A DNA stretch of 64,000 nucleotides, from the NCBI RefSeq assembly GCF_009363155.1, contig NZ_CP045302.1:1673001-1737000 (forward strand), given 5' to 3'. Both the position numbers and the translations under genes were made by a program. The notes beneath the pieces are model-generated. The model searched no databases. It saw only the letters and a list, made by a program, of their open reading frames with translations, and was not told where the DNA came from. Shown piece by piece: positions 55,628 through 64,000 of this stretch; within the stretch, counting starts at the first letter, position 1, and the number at the start of each line of letters is the position of its first letter. The DNA is from Azotobacter salinestris. GTDB lineage: Bacteria; Pseudomonadota; Gammaproteobacteria; Pseudomonadales; Pseudomonadaceae.

Positions 55628-55769
55628 GACAGACTCCTTGCAGGTGCGTGGTGGTGAATGATTGATCCGGCGCCGCTTGTTTCGACGGGACCTGCAACGA
55701 TCCGTTCGGAACAGTGCGCAGGAAACTCCCCGCGAGCGGCCTTGGCAGCCACGGCTCTTCCTTCCATTA

Positions 55770-55800
55770 AAGAAGAAAAGGCCCCGGGCGGCCGGGAGCC
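55770..55800 (-). terminator. Terminator after acoR
   Basis: On the minus strand, immediately after the acoR stop (55805), a GC-rich imperfect stem (ggctcccgg...ccggggcc) is followed by ttttcttcttt. It separates acoR from pqqA, which is transcribed in the same direction. Confidence 0.6.
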
Positions 55801-55804
55801 GCCC

Positions 55805-57688
<1,884 letters not shown>

Positions 57689-57777
57689 GACGTCTCCGTC
57701 TCTCGTCTCTTGTTGTTGTCTTCCCATTAAGCACCCTTCCCCACCCCGCGACAAGCGCCGGGACGGAGAAGCCCGGC

Positions 57778-57798
57778 GCTGAGACGGAGCGTCTCAGC
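57778..57798 (+). promoter_or_regulatory. Candidate AcoR upstream activator site
   Basis: A perfect inverted repeat with nine-base arms, gctgagacg (57778-57786) and cgtctcagc (57790-57798), spaced by three bases. It ends about 118 bp before the -24/-12 promoter, the usual distance for enhancer-binding proteins. Further gtctcgcc half-sites follow within 50 bp. Confidence 0.65.
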
Positions 57799-57916
57799 GT
57801 CTCGCCGCCGCCGCCGCCGCGCTGACACCCGGCGTCTCGCCGAGGCCGTCCCCAAGCCCGCTACCCAGCCGAGCGAACCGCTCTAAAACGCGGCATACAG
57901 CCTGTTCAAGGCATTC

Positions 57917-57932
57917 TGGCACCGCCCTTGCT
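57917..57932 (+). promoter_or_regulatory. Sigma54 (-24/-12) promoter of the aco operon
   Basis: TGGCACCGCCCTTGCT matches the sigma54 consensus TGGCAC-N5-TTGCW at every key base, with GG at 57918-57919 and GC at 57930-57931. Transcription would start near 57943, about 54 bp before the first gene. Confidence 0.9.
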
Positions 57933-57996
57933 CTCTCCCTTGGCAGAAACGGCCGGCAACGCAAGCCCGGCCCATAACAACAAGCACAGGTGCCCC

Positions 57997-58791
57997 ATGT
58001 CCGAGTCACTCCTTCCCGAATTCTCCCTGTCCGGCAAAGTCGCCCTGGTCACCGGGGCCGGTCGCGGCCTCGGCCAGGGCATCGCTCTGAGCCTGGCCCG
58101 CGCCGGCGCCGACGTGGCGGTGGCCGACCTCGCCGGCGCCGAGGAAACCGCCGCGCAGATCCAGGCCCTCGGCCGGCGCAGCCTGGCGCTGGCGGTCGAC
58201 GTCGCCCGCCAGGACAGCGTGCAGGCCATGGTCGCCAAGATCGTCGAGGGCTTCGGCCGCCTCGACGTGGCGGTCAACAACGCCGGGGTGATCGGCATCC
58301 ACAAGGTCGGCGAACTGACCGTCGAGGAATGGGACCGGGTGCTGAACGTCAACGCCCGCGGCGTGTTCCTCTGCTGCCAGGCCGAGCTGGAGCCGATGCG
58401 CGCGCAGCGCTGGGGGCGGATCATCAACGTCGCCTCGATCGCCGGCAAGGTCGGCTTTCCCGACCTGTCCCACTACTGCGCCTCGAAGTTCGCGGTGGTC
58501 GGCTTCAGCAACGCCCTGGCCAAGGAGGTCGCCCGCGAGGGCATCACGGTCAACGCGCTCTGCCCCGGCATCGTCGGCACCGGCATGTGGCGCGGCGAGC
58601 AGGGCCTGGCCAACCGCTGGCGCCAGCCCGGCGAGAGCGAGGCGCAGTCCTGGGAACGCCACCAGGCCAGCCTGCTGCCGCAGGGCGAGGCGCAGACCGC
58701 CGAGGACATGGGCCAGCTCGCCGTCTACCTGGCCTGCGCCCCGCACGTCACCGGCCAGGCCATCGCCGTCGACGGCGGCTTCTCGCTGTGA
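57997..58791 (+). CDS. Short-chain dehydrogenase/reductase at the head of the aco operon
   Basis: A 264-residue classical SDR. Cofactor motif VTGAGRGLGQGIAL, NNAG motif VAVNNAGVIGI, catalytic serine in INVASIAGKVG and catalytic Y-x-x-x-K in SHYCASKFAVV, PG motif in NALCPGIVGTGMW. The acidic residue ending the second strand (VAVADLAG) suggests NAD(H) rather than NADPH. By position it may be an acetoin/diacetyl reductase or 2,3-butanediol dehydrogenase; the sequence alone does not fix the substrate. The ATG at 57997 is just after the sigma54 promoter. An SDR here is additional to the usual acoXABC-adh set. Confidence 0.88.
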   Translation: MSESLLPEFSLSGKVALVTGAGRGLGQGIALSLARAGADVAVADLAGAEETAAQIQALGRRSLALAVDVARQDSVQAMVAKIVEGFGRLDVAVNNAGVIGIHKVGELTVEEWDRVLNVNARGVFLCCQAELEPMRAQRWGRIINVASIAGKVGFPDLSHYCASKFAVVGFSNALAKEVAREGITVNALCPGIVGTGMWRGEQGLANRWRQPGESEAQSWERHQASLLPQGEAQTAEDMGQLAVYLACAPHVTGQAIAVDGGFSL

Positions 58792-58808
58792 GTCCGCGGA
58801 GTCCTGTC

Positions 58809-59867
58809 ATGAGCCGTCCTCCGCTGACCGTGGGGATCATCCCCAACCCGGCCTCGGGCCGCGACCTGCGCCGGCTGACCGCCAACGCCGGGCTGTTCTC
58901 CAGCACCGACAAGGCCTCGGTGGTGCAGCGCCTGCTCGGCGCCTTCGGCGCCACCGGCGTCGAGCGCGTGCTGCTGCCGACCGACATGACCGGCATCGCC
59001 GCCGCGGTGCTCAAGGCCAGCCGCGGCCGCCACGCCCGGGACAACCGCTGGCCGGAACTGGAAATCCTCGACATCCGCCTGCGCCAGACCGTCGAGGACA
59101 CCCGCCTGGCGGCGCGCCTGATGGCCGAGCGCGGCGTCGCGCTGATCGCCGTGCTCGGCGGCGACGGCACCCACAAGGCGGTGGCCGCCGAGGTCGGCGA
59201 CATCCCCCTGCTGACCCTCTCCACCGGCACCAACAACGCCTTTCCCGAGCTGCGCGAGGCGACCGGCGCCGGGCTCGCCGGCGGGCTCTTCGCCGCCGGG
59301 CGGATTCCGCCGGAGATCGGCCTGCGCCGCAACAAGCGCCTGCTGGTGCGCGAGGCGCGCCGCGGCCTCTGCGAATGGGCGCTGGTGGACGTGGCGGTGT
59401 CGCCGCTGCGCTTCGTCGGCGGCCGGGCGATCAGCCGCGCCGAGGACCTCGCCGAGGTCTTCGTGACCTTCGCCGAACCGCACGCCATCGGCCTGTCGGC
59501 GCTCTGCGGACTCTGGTGCCCGGTCTCCCGGCAAGCCCCCGAAGGCGCCTGGATGCGCCTGCATCCGCAGGCCCGCGACGCCCTGCTGGCGCCGCTCGCC
59601 CCCGGCCTGCTGCAGGGCTGCGGGGTGGTCGCCGCCGGCACCCTGGAGCCGGGCGTGCCCCACGCGCCCAGCCTGAGCGGCGGCACCCTGGCGCTGGACG
59701 GCGAGCGCGAGATCGCCTTCGCCGCCGGCGACCGACCGACCGTCACCTTGGATTCCCACGGCCCGCTGAGCATCGACGTGGAAGCCACACTTGCCTATGC
59801 GGCACGCCACCGTCTGCTGTCCATCGACCGCGAACACCCGCAACACCCCGTGAACCTTTCGTGTTGA
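58809..59867 (+). CDS. acoX: AcoX (NAD kinase-like acetoin-catabolism protein)
   Basis: The 352-residue product belongs to the ATP-NAD kinase-like AcoX family. It starts LTVGIIPNPASGRDLRRL and has the kinase motif AVLGGDGTHKAVAAE near residue 115 and LSTGTNNAFPELREATGAGLAG. AcoX is regularly encoded with acetoin dehydrogenase genes, but its reaction is not established. The ATG at 58809 has ggag ten bases upstream and lies 17 bp past the SDR stop; acoA follows after 20 bp. Confidence 0.92.
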   Translation: MSRPPLTVGIIPNPASGRDLRRLTANAGLFSSTDKASVVQRLLGAFGATGVERVLLPTDMTGIAAAVLKASRGRHARDNRWPELEILDIRLRQTVEDTRLAARLMAERGVALIAVLGGDGTHKAVAAEVGDIPLLTLSTGTNNAFPELREATGAGLAGGLFAAGRIPPEIGLRRNKRLLVREARRGLCEWALVDVAVSPLRFVGGRAISRAEDLAEVFVTFAEPHAIGLSALCGLWCPVSRQAPEGAWMRLHPQARDALLAPLAPGLLQGCGVVAAGTLEPGVPHAPSLSGGTLALDGEREIAFAAGDRPTVTLDSHGPLSIDVEATLAYAARHRLLSIDREHPQHPVNLSC

Positions 59868-59887
59868 AACAACCCAGGAGAACAACA

Positions 59888-60865
59888 ATGACCACCCACC
59901 TGTCAGCCGAGCAGCTGCTGCATGCCTACCGGGTGATGCGCACCATCCGCGTCTTCGAGGAGCGCCTGCACATCGAATTCGCCACCGGCGAGATTCCCGG
60001 CTTCGTCCACCTCTACGCCGGCGAGGAAGCCTCCGCCGCCGGAGTCATGGCCCACCTGCGCGACGACGACTGCATCTCCTCCAACCACCGCGGCCACGGC
60101 CACTGCATCGCCAAGGGCGTGGACGTGCACGGGATGATGGCCGAGATCTACGGCAAGAAGACCGGCGTCTGCCAGGGCAAGGGCGGCTCCATGCACATCG
60201 CCGACCTGTCCAAGGGCATGCTCGGCGCCAACGGCATCGTCGGCGCCGGTGCGCCGCTGGTGGCCGGCGCGGCGCTGGCCGCCAAGCTCAAGGGTACCGA
60301 TGCGGTGGCCGTGGCCTTCTTCGGCGACGGCGCCTCCAACGAGGGCGCGGTGTTCGAGGCGATGAACCTCGCCGCGATCATGAACCTGCCGTGCATCTTC
60401 GTCGCCGAGAACAATGGCTACGCCGAGGCCACCGCCTCCAACTGGTCGGTGTCCTGCGACCACATCGCCGACCGCGCCGCCGGCTTCGGCATGCCCGGGG
60501 TGACGGTGGACGGCTTCGACTTCTTCGCCGTCCACGAGGCCGCCGGCGCCGCCGTGGCCCGCGCCCGCGCCGGCGAAGGCCCGTCGCTGATCGAGGTGAA
60601 GCTGACCCGCTACTACGGCCACTTCGAGGGCGACGCCCAGACCTACCGCGACATGGACGAACTCAAGGAGATGCGCGAGGTGCGCGACTGCCTGAAGCAG
60701 TTCCGCGACCACACCGTCGCCGCCGGCCTGCTCGATATCTCGCAACTCGACGACATCGACGGCGAGGTCGAGCGGCAGATCGAGGACAGCGTGATCAAGG
60801 CCAAGAGCGATCCCAAGCCGCCGGCGGCCGATCTGCTCGCCGACGTCTACGTCTCTTACCCCTGA
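59888..60865 (+). CDS. acoA: Acetoin dehydrogenase E1 alpha subunit
   Basis: A 325-residue thiamine-diphosphate E1-alpha. The TPP motif is FFGDGASNEGAVFEAMNLAAI...AENN (GDG through NN). HRGHGHCIAKGVD and KGGSMHIADLSKGMLGANGIV are typical of the acetoin/pyruvate dehydrogenase alpha chains. With AcoB it forms acetaldehyde and an acetyl group on the AcoC lipoyl arm from acetoin. The ATG at 59888 has a caggag site. AcoB follows after 24 bp. Confidence 0.95.
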   Translation: MTTHLSAEQLLHAYRVMRTIRVFEERLHIEFATGEIPGFVHLYAGEEASAAGVMAHLRDDDCISSNHRGHGHCIAKGVDVHGMMAEIYGKKTGVCQGKGGSMHIADLSKGMLGANGIVGAGAPLVAGAALAAKLKGTDAVAVAFFGDGASNEGAVFEAMNLAAIMNLPCIFVAENNGYAEATASNWSVSCDHIADRAAGFGMPGVTVDGFDFFAVHEAAGAAVARARAGEGPSLIEVKLTRYYGHFEGDAQTYRDMDELKEMREVRDCLKQFRDHTVAAGLLDISQLDDIDGEVERQIEDSVIKAKSDPKPPAADLLADVYVSYP

Positions 60866-60889
60866 GCCCCCATTCCTAGGAGAACCATC

Positions 60890-61909
60890 ATGGCAAGAAA
60901 AATCAGCTACCAGCAGGCCATCAACGAAGCCATGGCCCAGGAAATGCGCCGCGACGAAACCGTCTTCCTGATCGGCCAGGACATCGCCGGCGGCGCCGGC
61001 GCACCGGGCGAGCAGGACGCCTGGGGCGGCGTGCTCGGCGTCACCAAGGGGCTCTACCACCAGTTCCCCGGCCGGGTGCTCGACGCCCCGCTGTCGGAGA
61101 TCGGCTACGTCGGCGCGGCGGTCGGCGCCGCCACCCGCGGCATGCGCCCGGTGTGCGAACTGATGTTCGTCGACTTCGCCGGCTGCTGCCTGGACCAGAT
61201 CCTCAACCAGGCGGCGAAATTCCGCTACATGTTCGGCGGCAAGGCGGTCACCCCCTTCGTGCTGCGCGCCATGTACGGTGCCGGCCTGCGTGCCGCCGCC
61301 CAGCACTCGCAGATGCTCACCTCGCTGTGGACCCACATCCCCGGCCTCAAGGTGGTCTGCCCCTCCTCGCCCTACGACGCCAAGGGCCTGTTGATCCAGG
61401 CGATCCGCGACAACGACCCGGTGATCTTCCTCGAGCACAAGATGCTCTACGGCATGCAGGGCGAGGTGCCCGAAGAGCTGTACACCGTGCCCTTCGGCGA
61501 GGCCAACTTCCTGCGCGAGGGCGACGACGTGACCCTGGTCACCTACGGCCGGATGGTCCACCTGGCCATGGACGCCGCCGCCAACCTGGCCCGCCAGGGC
61601 ATCGGCTGCGAGGTGCTGGATCTGCGCACCACCAGCCCGCTGGACGAGGACAGCATCCTCGAAAGCGTCGAGAAGACCGGCCGCCTGGTGGTGATCGACG
61701 AGGCCAACCCGCGCTGCTCGGTGGCCACCGACATCTCCGCGCTGGTCGCGCAGAAGGCCTTCGCCGCCCTCAAGGCGCCGATCGAGATGGTCACCGCGCC
61801 GCACACCCCGGTGCCCTTCACCGATTCCCTGGAAGACCTGTACATCCCCAACGCGGCGAAGATCGAAGCCGCCGTCCTGAAGATCGTCGACAAGAGGAAG
61901 GTTGCATGA
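60890..61909 (+). CDS. acoB: Acetoin dehydrogenase E1 beta subunit
   Basis: A 339-residue E1-beta. It starts ISYQQAINEAMAQEMRRDETV, then FLIGQDIAGGAGAPGEQDAWGG and LDAPLSEIGYVGAAVGAATRGMRPV; the C-terminal half contains VTYGRMVHLA and LDLRTTSPLDEDSILESV. It pairs with AcoA in the decarboxylase-like component. It has an aggagaacc ribosome site and overlaps acoC by 4 bp (ATGA at 61906-61909). Confidence 0.95.
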   Translation: MARKISYQQAINEAMAQEMRRDETVFLIGQDIAGGAGAPGEQDAWGGVLGVTKGLYHQFPGRVLDAPLSEIGYVGAAVGAATRGMRPVCELMFVDFAGCCLDQILNQAAKFRYMFGGKAVTPFVLRAMYGAGLRAAAQHSQMLTSLWTHIPGLKVVCPSSPYDAKGLLIQAIRDNDPVIFLEHKMLYGMQGEVPEELYTVPFGEANFLREGDDVTLVTYGRMVHLAMDAAANLARQGIGCEVLDLRTTSPLDEDSILESVEKTGRLVVIDEANPRCSVATDISALVAQKAFAALKAPIEMVTAPHTPVPFTDSLEDLYIPNAAKIEAAVLKIVDKRKVA

Positions 61910-63018
61910 GCCAGATCCATACCCTGACCATGCCGAAGTGGGGTCTCTCGATGACCGAGGGCAAGGTCAACGCCTGGCTCAAGGAAGAAGGCGCCAGCAT
62001 CGCCAAGGGTGATGACGTGCTCGACGTGGAAACCGACAAGATCTCCAGCAGCGTCGAGGCGCCCTTCTCCGGCGTGCTGCGGCGCATCGTCGCCCAGGAG
62101 GACGAAACCCTGCCGGTCGGCGCCCTGCTCGCCGTGGTGGTGGAAGGCGAGGCCAGCGAGGAAGAGATCGACGCCGTGGTGCAGCGCTTCCAGGCCGAGT
62201 TCGTGCCCGGCGGCGAAGACGAGGAAGCCGGCGGCCCGGCGCCGCAGAAGGTCGAGCTGGACGGCCGCACCATCCGCTTCCTCGACCGCGGCGAAGGCGG
62301 CGCCCCGCTGCTGCTGATCCACGGCTTCGGCGGCGACCTGAACAACTGGCTGTTCAACCACGAGACGCTGGCCGCCGGCCGCCGGGTGATCGCCCTCGAC
62401 CTGCCGGGCCACGGCGAGTCGGGCAAGACGCTGAAGAGCGGCGACCTCGACGAACTGAGCCGGGCCGCACTGGCCCTGCTCGACCACCTGGACATCCAGC
62501 GCGCGCACATCGCCGGCCACTCGATGGGCGGCGCGGTGTCGCTGAACCTGGCGCGCCTGGCGCCCGAGCGGGTGCTCTCGCTGACCCTGATCTGCAGCGC
62601 CGGCCTCGGCGCGGAGATCAACGGCGACTACCTGCGCGGCTTCGTCGAGGCGAGCAACCGCAACGCCCTCAAGCCGCAGCTGGTGCAGCTGTTCTCCGAC
62701 CCCGCGCTGGTCACCCGGCAGATGCTGGAGGACATGCTCAAGTACAAGCGCCTGGAGGGCGTCGAGACGGCGCTGCGCCAACTGGTCGAGCGGCTGTCCG
62801 CCGATGGCCGCCAGCAGATCGACCTGCGCGGCGTGCTGGAACAGGGCCGCCATCCGGCCCTGGTGATCTGGGGCAGCGACGACGCGATCATCCCCGTCGC
62901 CCACGCCCAGGGCCTGCCGGCGCAGGTGGAGATCCTCCCGGGCCAGGCGCACATGGTGCAGATGGAAGCGGCCGACGAGGTCAACAGGCTGATCCAGGCC
63001 TTCCTCGCCAAACACTGA
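61906..63018 (+). CDS. acoC: Acetoin dehydrogenase E2-type protein AcoC (lipoyl domain + alpha/beta-hydrolase)
   Basis: A 370-residue protein. Residues 1-80 are a lipoyl domain with the acceptor lysine K45 in VETDKISSSVEAP. After an acidic linker (GGEDEEAGGPAP) the rest is an alpha/beta-hydrolase fold: HGFGGDLNNW, catalytic serine in IAGHSMGGAVSLN, acid near WGSDDAIIP and histidine in PGQAHMVQME. This is the special AcoC layout, in which the hydrolase fold replaces the normal E2 acyltransferase domain and no E3-binding domain is seen. It should transfer the acetyl group to CoA. Start overlaps the acoB stop. Confidence 0.94.
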   Translation: MSQIHTLTMPKWGLSMTEGKVNAWLKEEGASIAKGDDVLDVETDKISSSVEAPFSGVLRRIVAQEDETLPVGALLAVVVEGEASEEEIDAVVQRFQAEFVPGGEDEEAGGPAPQKVELDGRTIRFLDRGEGGAPLLLIHGFGGDLNNWLFNHETLAAGRRVIALDLPGHGESGKTLKSGDLDELSRAALALLDHLDIQRAHIAGHSMGGAVSLNLARLAPERVLSLTLICSAGLGAEINGDYLRGFVEASNRNALKPQLVQLFSDPALVTRQMLEDMLKYKRLEGVETALRQLVERLSADGRQQIDLRGVLEQGRHPALVIWGSDDAIIPVAHAQGLPAQVEILPGQAHMVQMEAADEVNRLIQAFLAKH

Positions 63019-63080
63019 AGCCGGCGGCGGCCGGCCCGCGCCGGTCGCCGCAACCCTGCAAGTCCCGAAGGAGAACAACA

Positions 63081-64000
63081 ATGACAACATCCCTTGGTGC
63101 AACCATGCGCGCCGCCGTCTGGCATGGCCGTCAGGACATCCGCGTGGAGGACGTGCCGCTGCCCGCCGACCCGCCGCCCGGCTGGGTGCAGATCCGCGTC
63201 GACTGGTGCGGCATCTGCGGCTCGGACCTGCACGAATACGTCGCCGGCCCGGTGTTCATCCCGGTCGAGAAGCCCCACCCGCTCACCGGCATCCAGGGCC
63301 AGTGCATCCTCGGCCACGAATTCAGCGGCGAGATCGTCAAGCTCGGCGCCGGCGTGAGCGGCTTCGCCCCCGGCGAACGGATCGCCGCCGACGCCTGCCA
63401 GCACTGCGGCACCTGCTACTACTGCCGCAGCGGCCTGTACAACCTCTGCGAAAAGCTGGCCTTCACCGGGCTGATGAACAACGGCGCCTTCGCCGAACTG
63501 GTGAACGTGCCGGCCGAACTGCTCTACAAGCTGCCGGCAGGCTTCCCCGTCGAGGCCGGCGCGCTGATCGAACCGCTGGCGGTGGGCATGCACGCGGTGA
63601 AGAAGGCCGGCAGCCTGCTCGGCCAGAACGTGGTGGTGGTCGGCGCCGGGACCATCGGCCTGTGCACCATCATGTGCGCCAGGGCGGCCGGCGCGGCCCA
63701 GGTGATCGCCCTGGAAATGTCCTCGGCGCGCAAGGCCAAGGCGCTGGAAGTGGGCGCGAGCCTGGTGCTCGATCCCAAGGAATGCGACGCGCTGGCGGAA
63801 ATCCGCGCCCGCACCAACGGCCTCGGCGCCGACGTCAGCTTCGAGTGCATCGGCAACAAGCACACCGCCAAGCTGGCCATCGACGTCATCCGCAACGCCG
63901 GCAAGAGCGTGCTGGTCGGCATCTTCGAGGAACCCAGCTCGTTCAACTTCTTCGAACTGGTCTCCACCGAGAAGCAGGTCATCGGCGCCCTCGCCTACAA
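63081..64000 (+). CDS. 2,3-butanediol dehydrogenase (zinc MDR family), 3' end off the window
   Basis: At least 306 residues of a medium-chain zinc dehydrogenase. The catalytic zinc site is visible as DWCGICGSDLHEYV, GHEFSGEIV and the later GALIEPLAVG. The structural zinc cysteines are C-QHC-GTC-YYC, with a further C in NLCEKL. The cofactor motif is VVVVGAGTIGLCT. It is the usual last gene of aco operons and oxidises 2,3-butanediol to acetoin. Ribosome site gaaggagaac before ATG 63081; a second ATG nine codons in is possible. The stop lies beyond 64000. Confidence 0.92.
   Translation, partial: MTTSLGATMRAAVWHGRQDIRVEDVPLPADPPPGWVQIRVDWCGICGSDLHEYVAGPVFIPVEKPHPLTGIQGQCILGHEFSGEIVKLGAGVSGFAPGERIAADACQHCGTCYYCRSGLYNLCEKLAFTGLMNNGAFAELVNVPAELLYKLPAGFPVEAGALIEPLAVGMHAVKKAGSLLGQNVVVVGAGTIGLCTIMCARAAGAAQVIALEMSSARKAKALEVGASLVLDPKECDALAEIRARTNGLGADVSFECIGNKHTAKLAIDVIRNAGKSVLVGIFEEPSSFNFFELVSTEKQVIGALAY

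Overview
The window is GC-rich, densely coding bacterial chromosome. Gene content and order place it in the Pseudomonas/Azotobacter group (Pseudomonadaceae). The runs radA-(YdcH)-(ankyrin)-mscL, mqo-(PA4642-like)-(hypoxanthine/guanine PRTase)-upp-hemH-(SDR)-(FAD oxidoreductase)-(YbgA-like)-merR-phrB-murI-moeB-prmC-prfA-hemA-(TPR)-lolB-ispE-tRNA-Gln-prs-rplY-pth-ychF match, from memory, the conserved order around PA4609-PA4673 of P. aeruginosa. Species cannot be decided from the sequence. No phage, IS element or CRISPR array was seen.

Layout. 1-5.4 kb: a partial methyltransferase, radA, a YdcH-like protein, a broken ankyrin gene, an EAL phosphodiesterase, mscL, glutathione peroxidase, slyD. 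5.1-8.7 kb: a DUF3565 gene overlapping ackA, then pta (acetate/acetyl-phosphate metabolism). 8.8-16.9 kb: cell-envelope genes (OmpA-like lipoprotein, two divergent L,D-transpeptidases, a DUF1302 outer-membrane protein), a metallo-hydrolase, a 2-hydroxyacid dehydrogenase and rsmC. 16.9-18.6 kb: a tandem duplication in which each unit holds a yybP-ykoY-type (manganese) riboswitch and a TMEM165/GDT1-family exporter gene; the second unit has diverged. 18.6-25.5 kb: an M48 lipoprotein protease, an atypical YedK/SRAP protein, an acyltransferase behind a promoter-terminator leader, small membrane and soluble proteins, yajG and mqo.

25.5-46 kb is mostly housekeeping: nucleotide salvage, heme synthesis, translation termination, outer-membrane lipoprotein sorting, isoprenoid synthesis, two identical tRNA-Gln genes, PRPP synthetase, L25, Pth and YchF. 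Inside it lies a probable light/stress module (YbgA-like protein, MerR regulator, photolyase) preceded by two identical-architecture operator-like sites 51 bp apart.

46-55.6 kb (minus strand) holds a frameshifted coiled-coil gene and a full PQQ operon, pqqA-B-C-D-E-(S9 peptidase)-pqqF. Its intergenic gaps carry three different families of REP-like inverted repeats, and one pair is bracketed by a duplicated copy of the pqqE 3' end. 55.8-64 kb is an acetoin-catabolism locus: acoR (sigma54 activator) divergent from SDR-acoX-acoA-acoB-acoC-butanediol dehydrogenase. It has a near-consensus -24/-12 promoter and a palindromic upstream activator candidate. The last gene runs off the window. PQQ (cofactor of periplasmic alcohol/glucose dehydrogenases) and the aco genes both concern alcohol/ketone oxidation, but they are separate transcription units.
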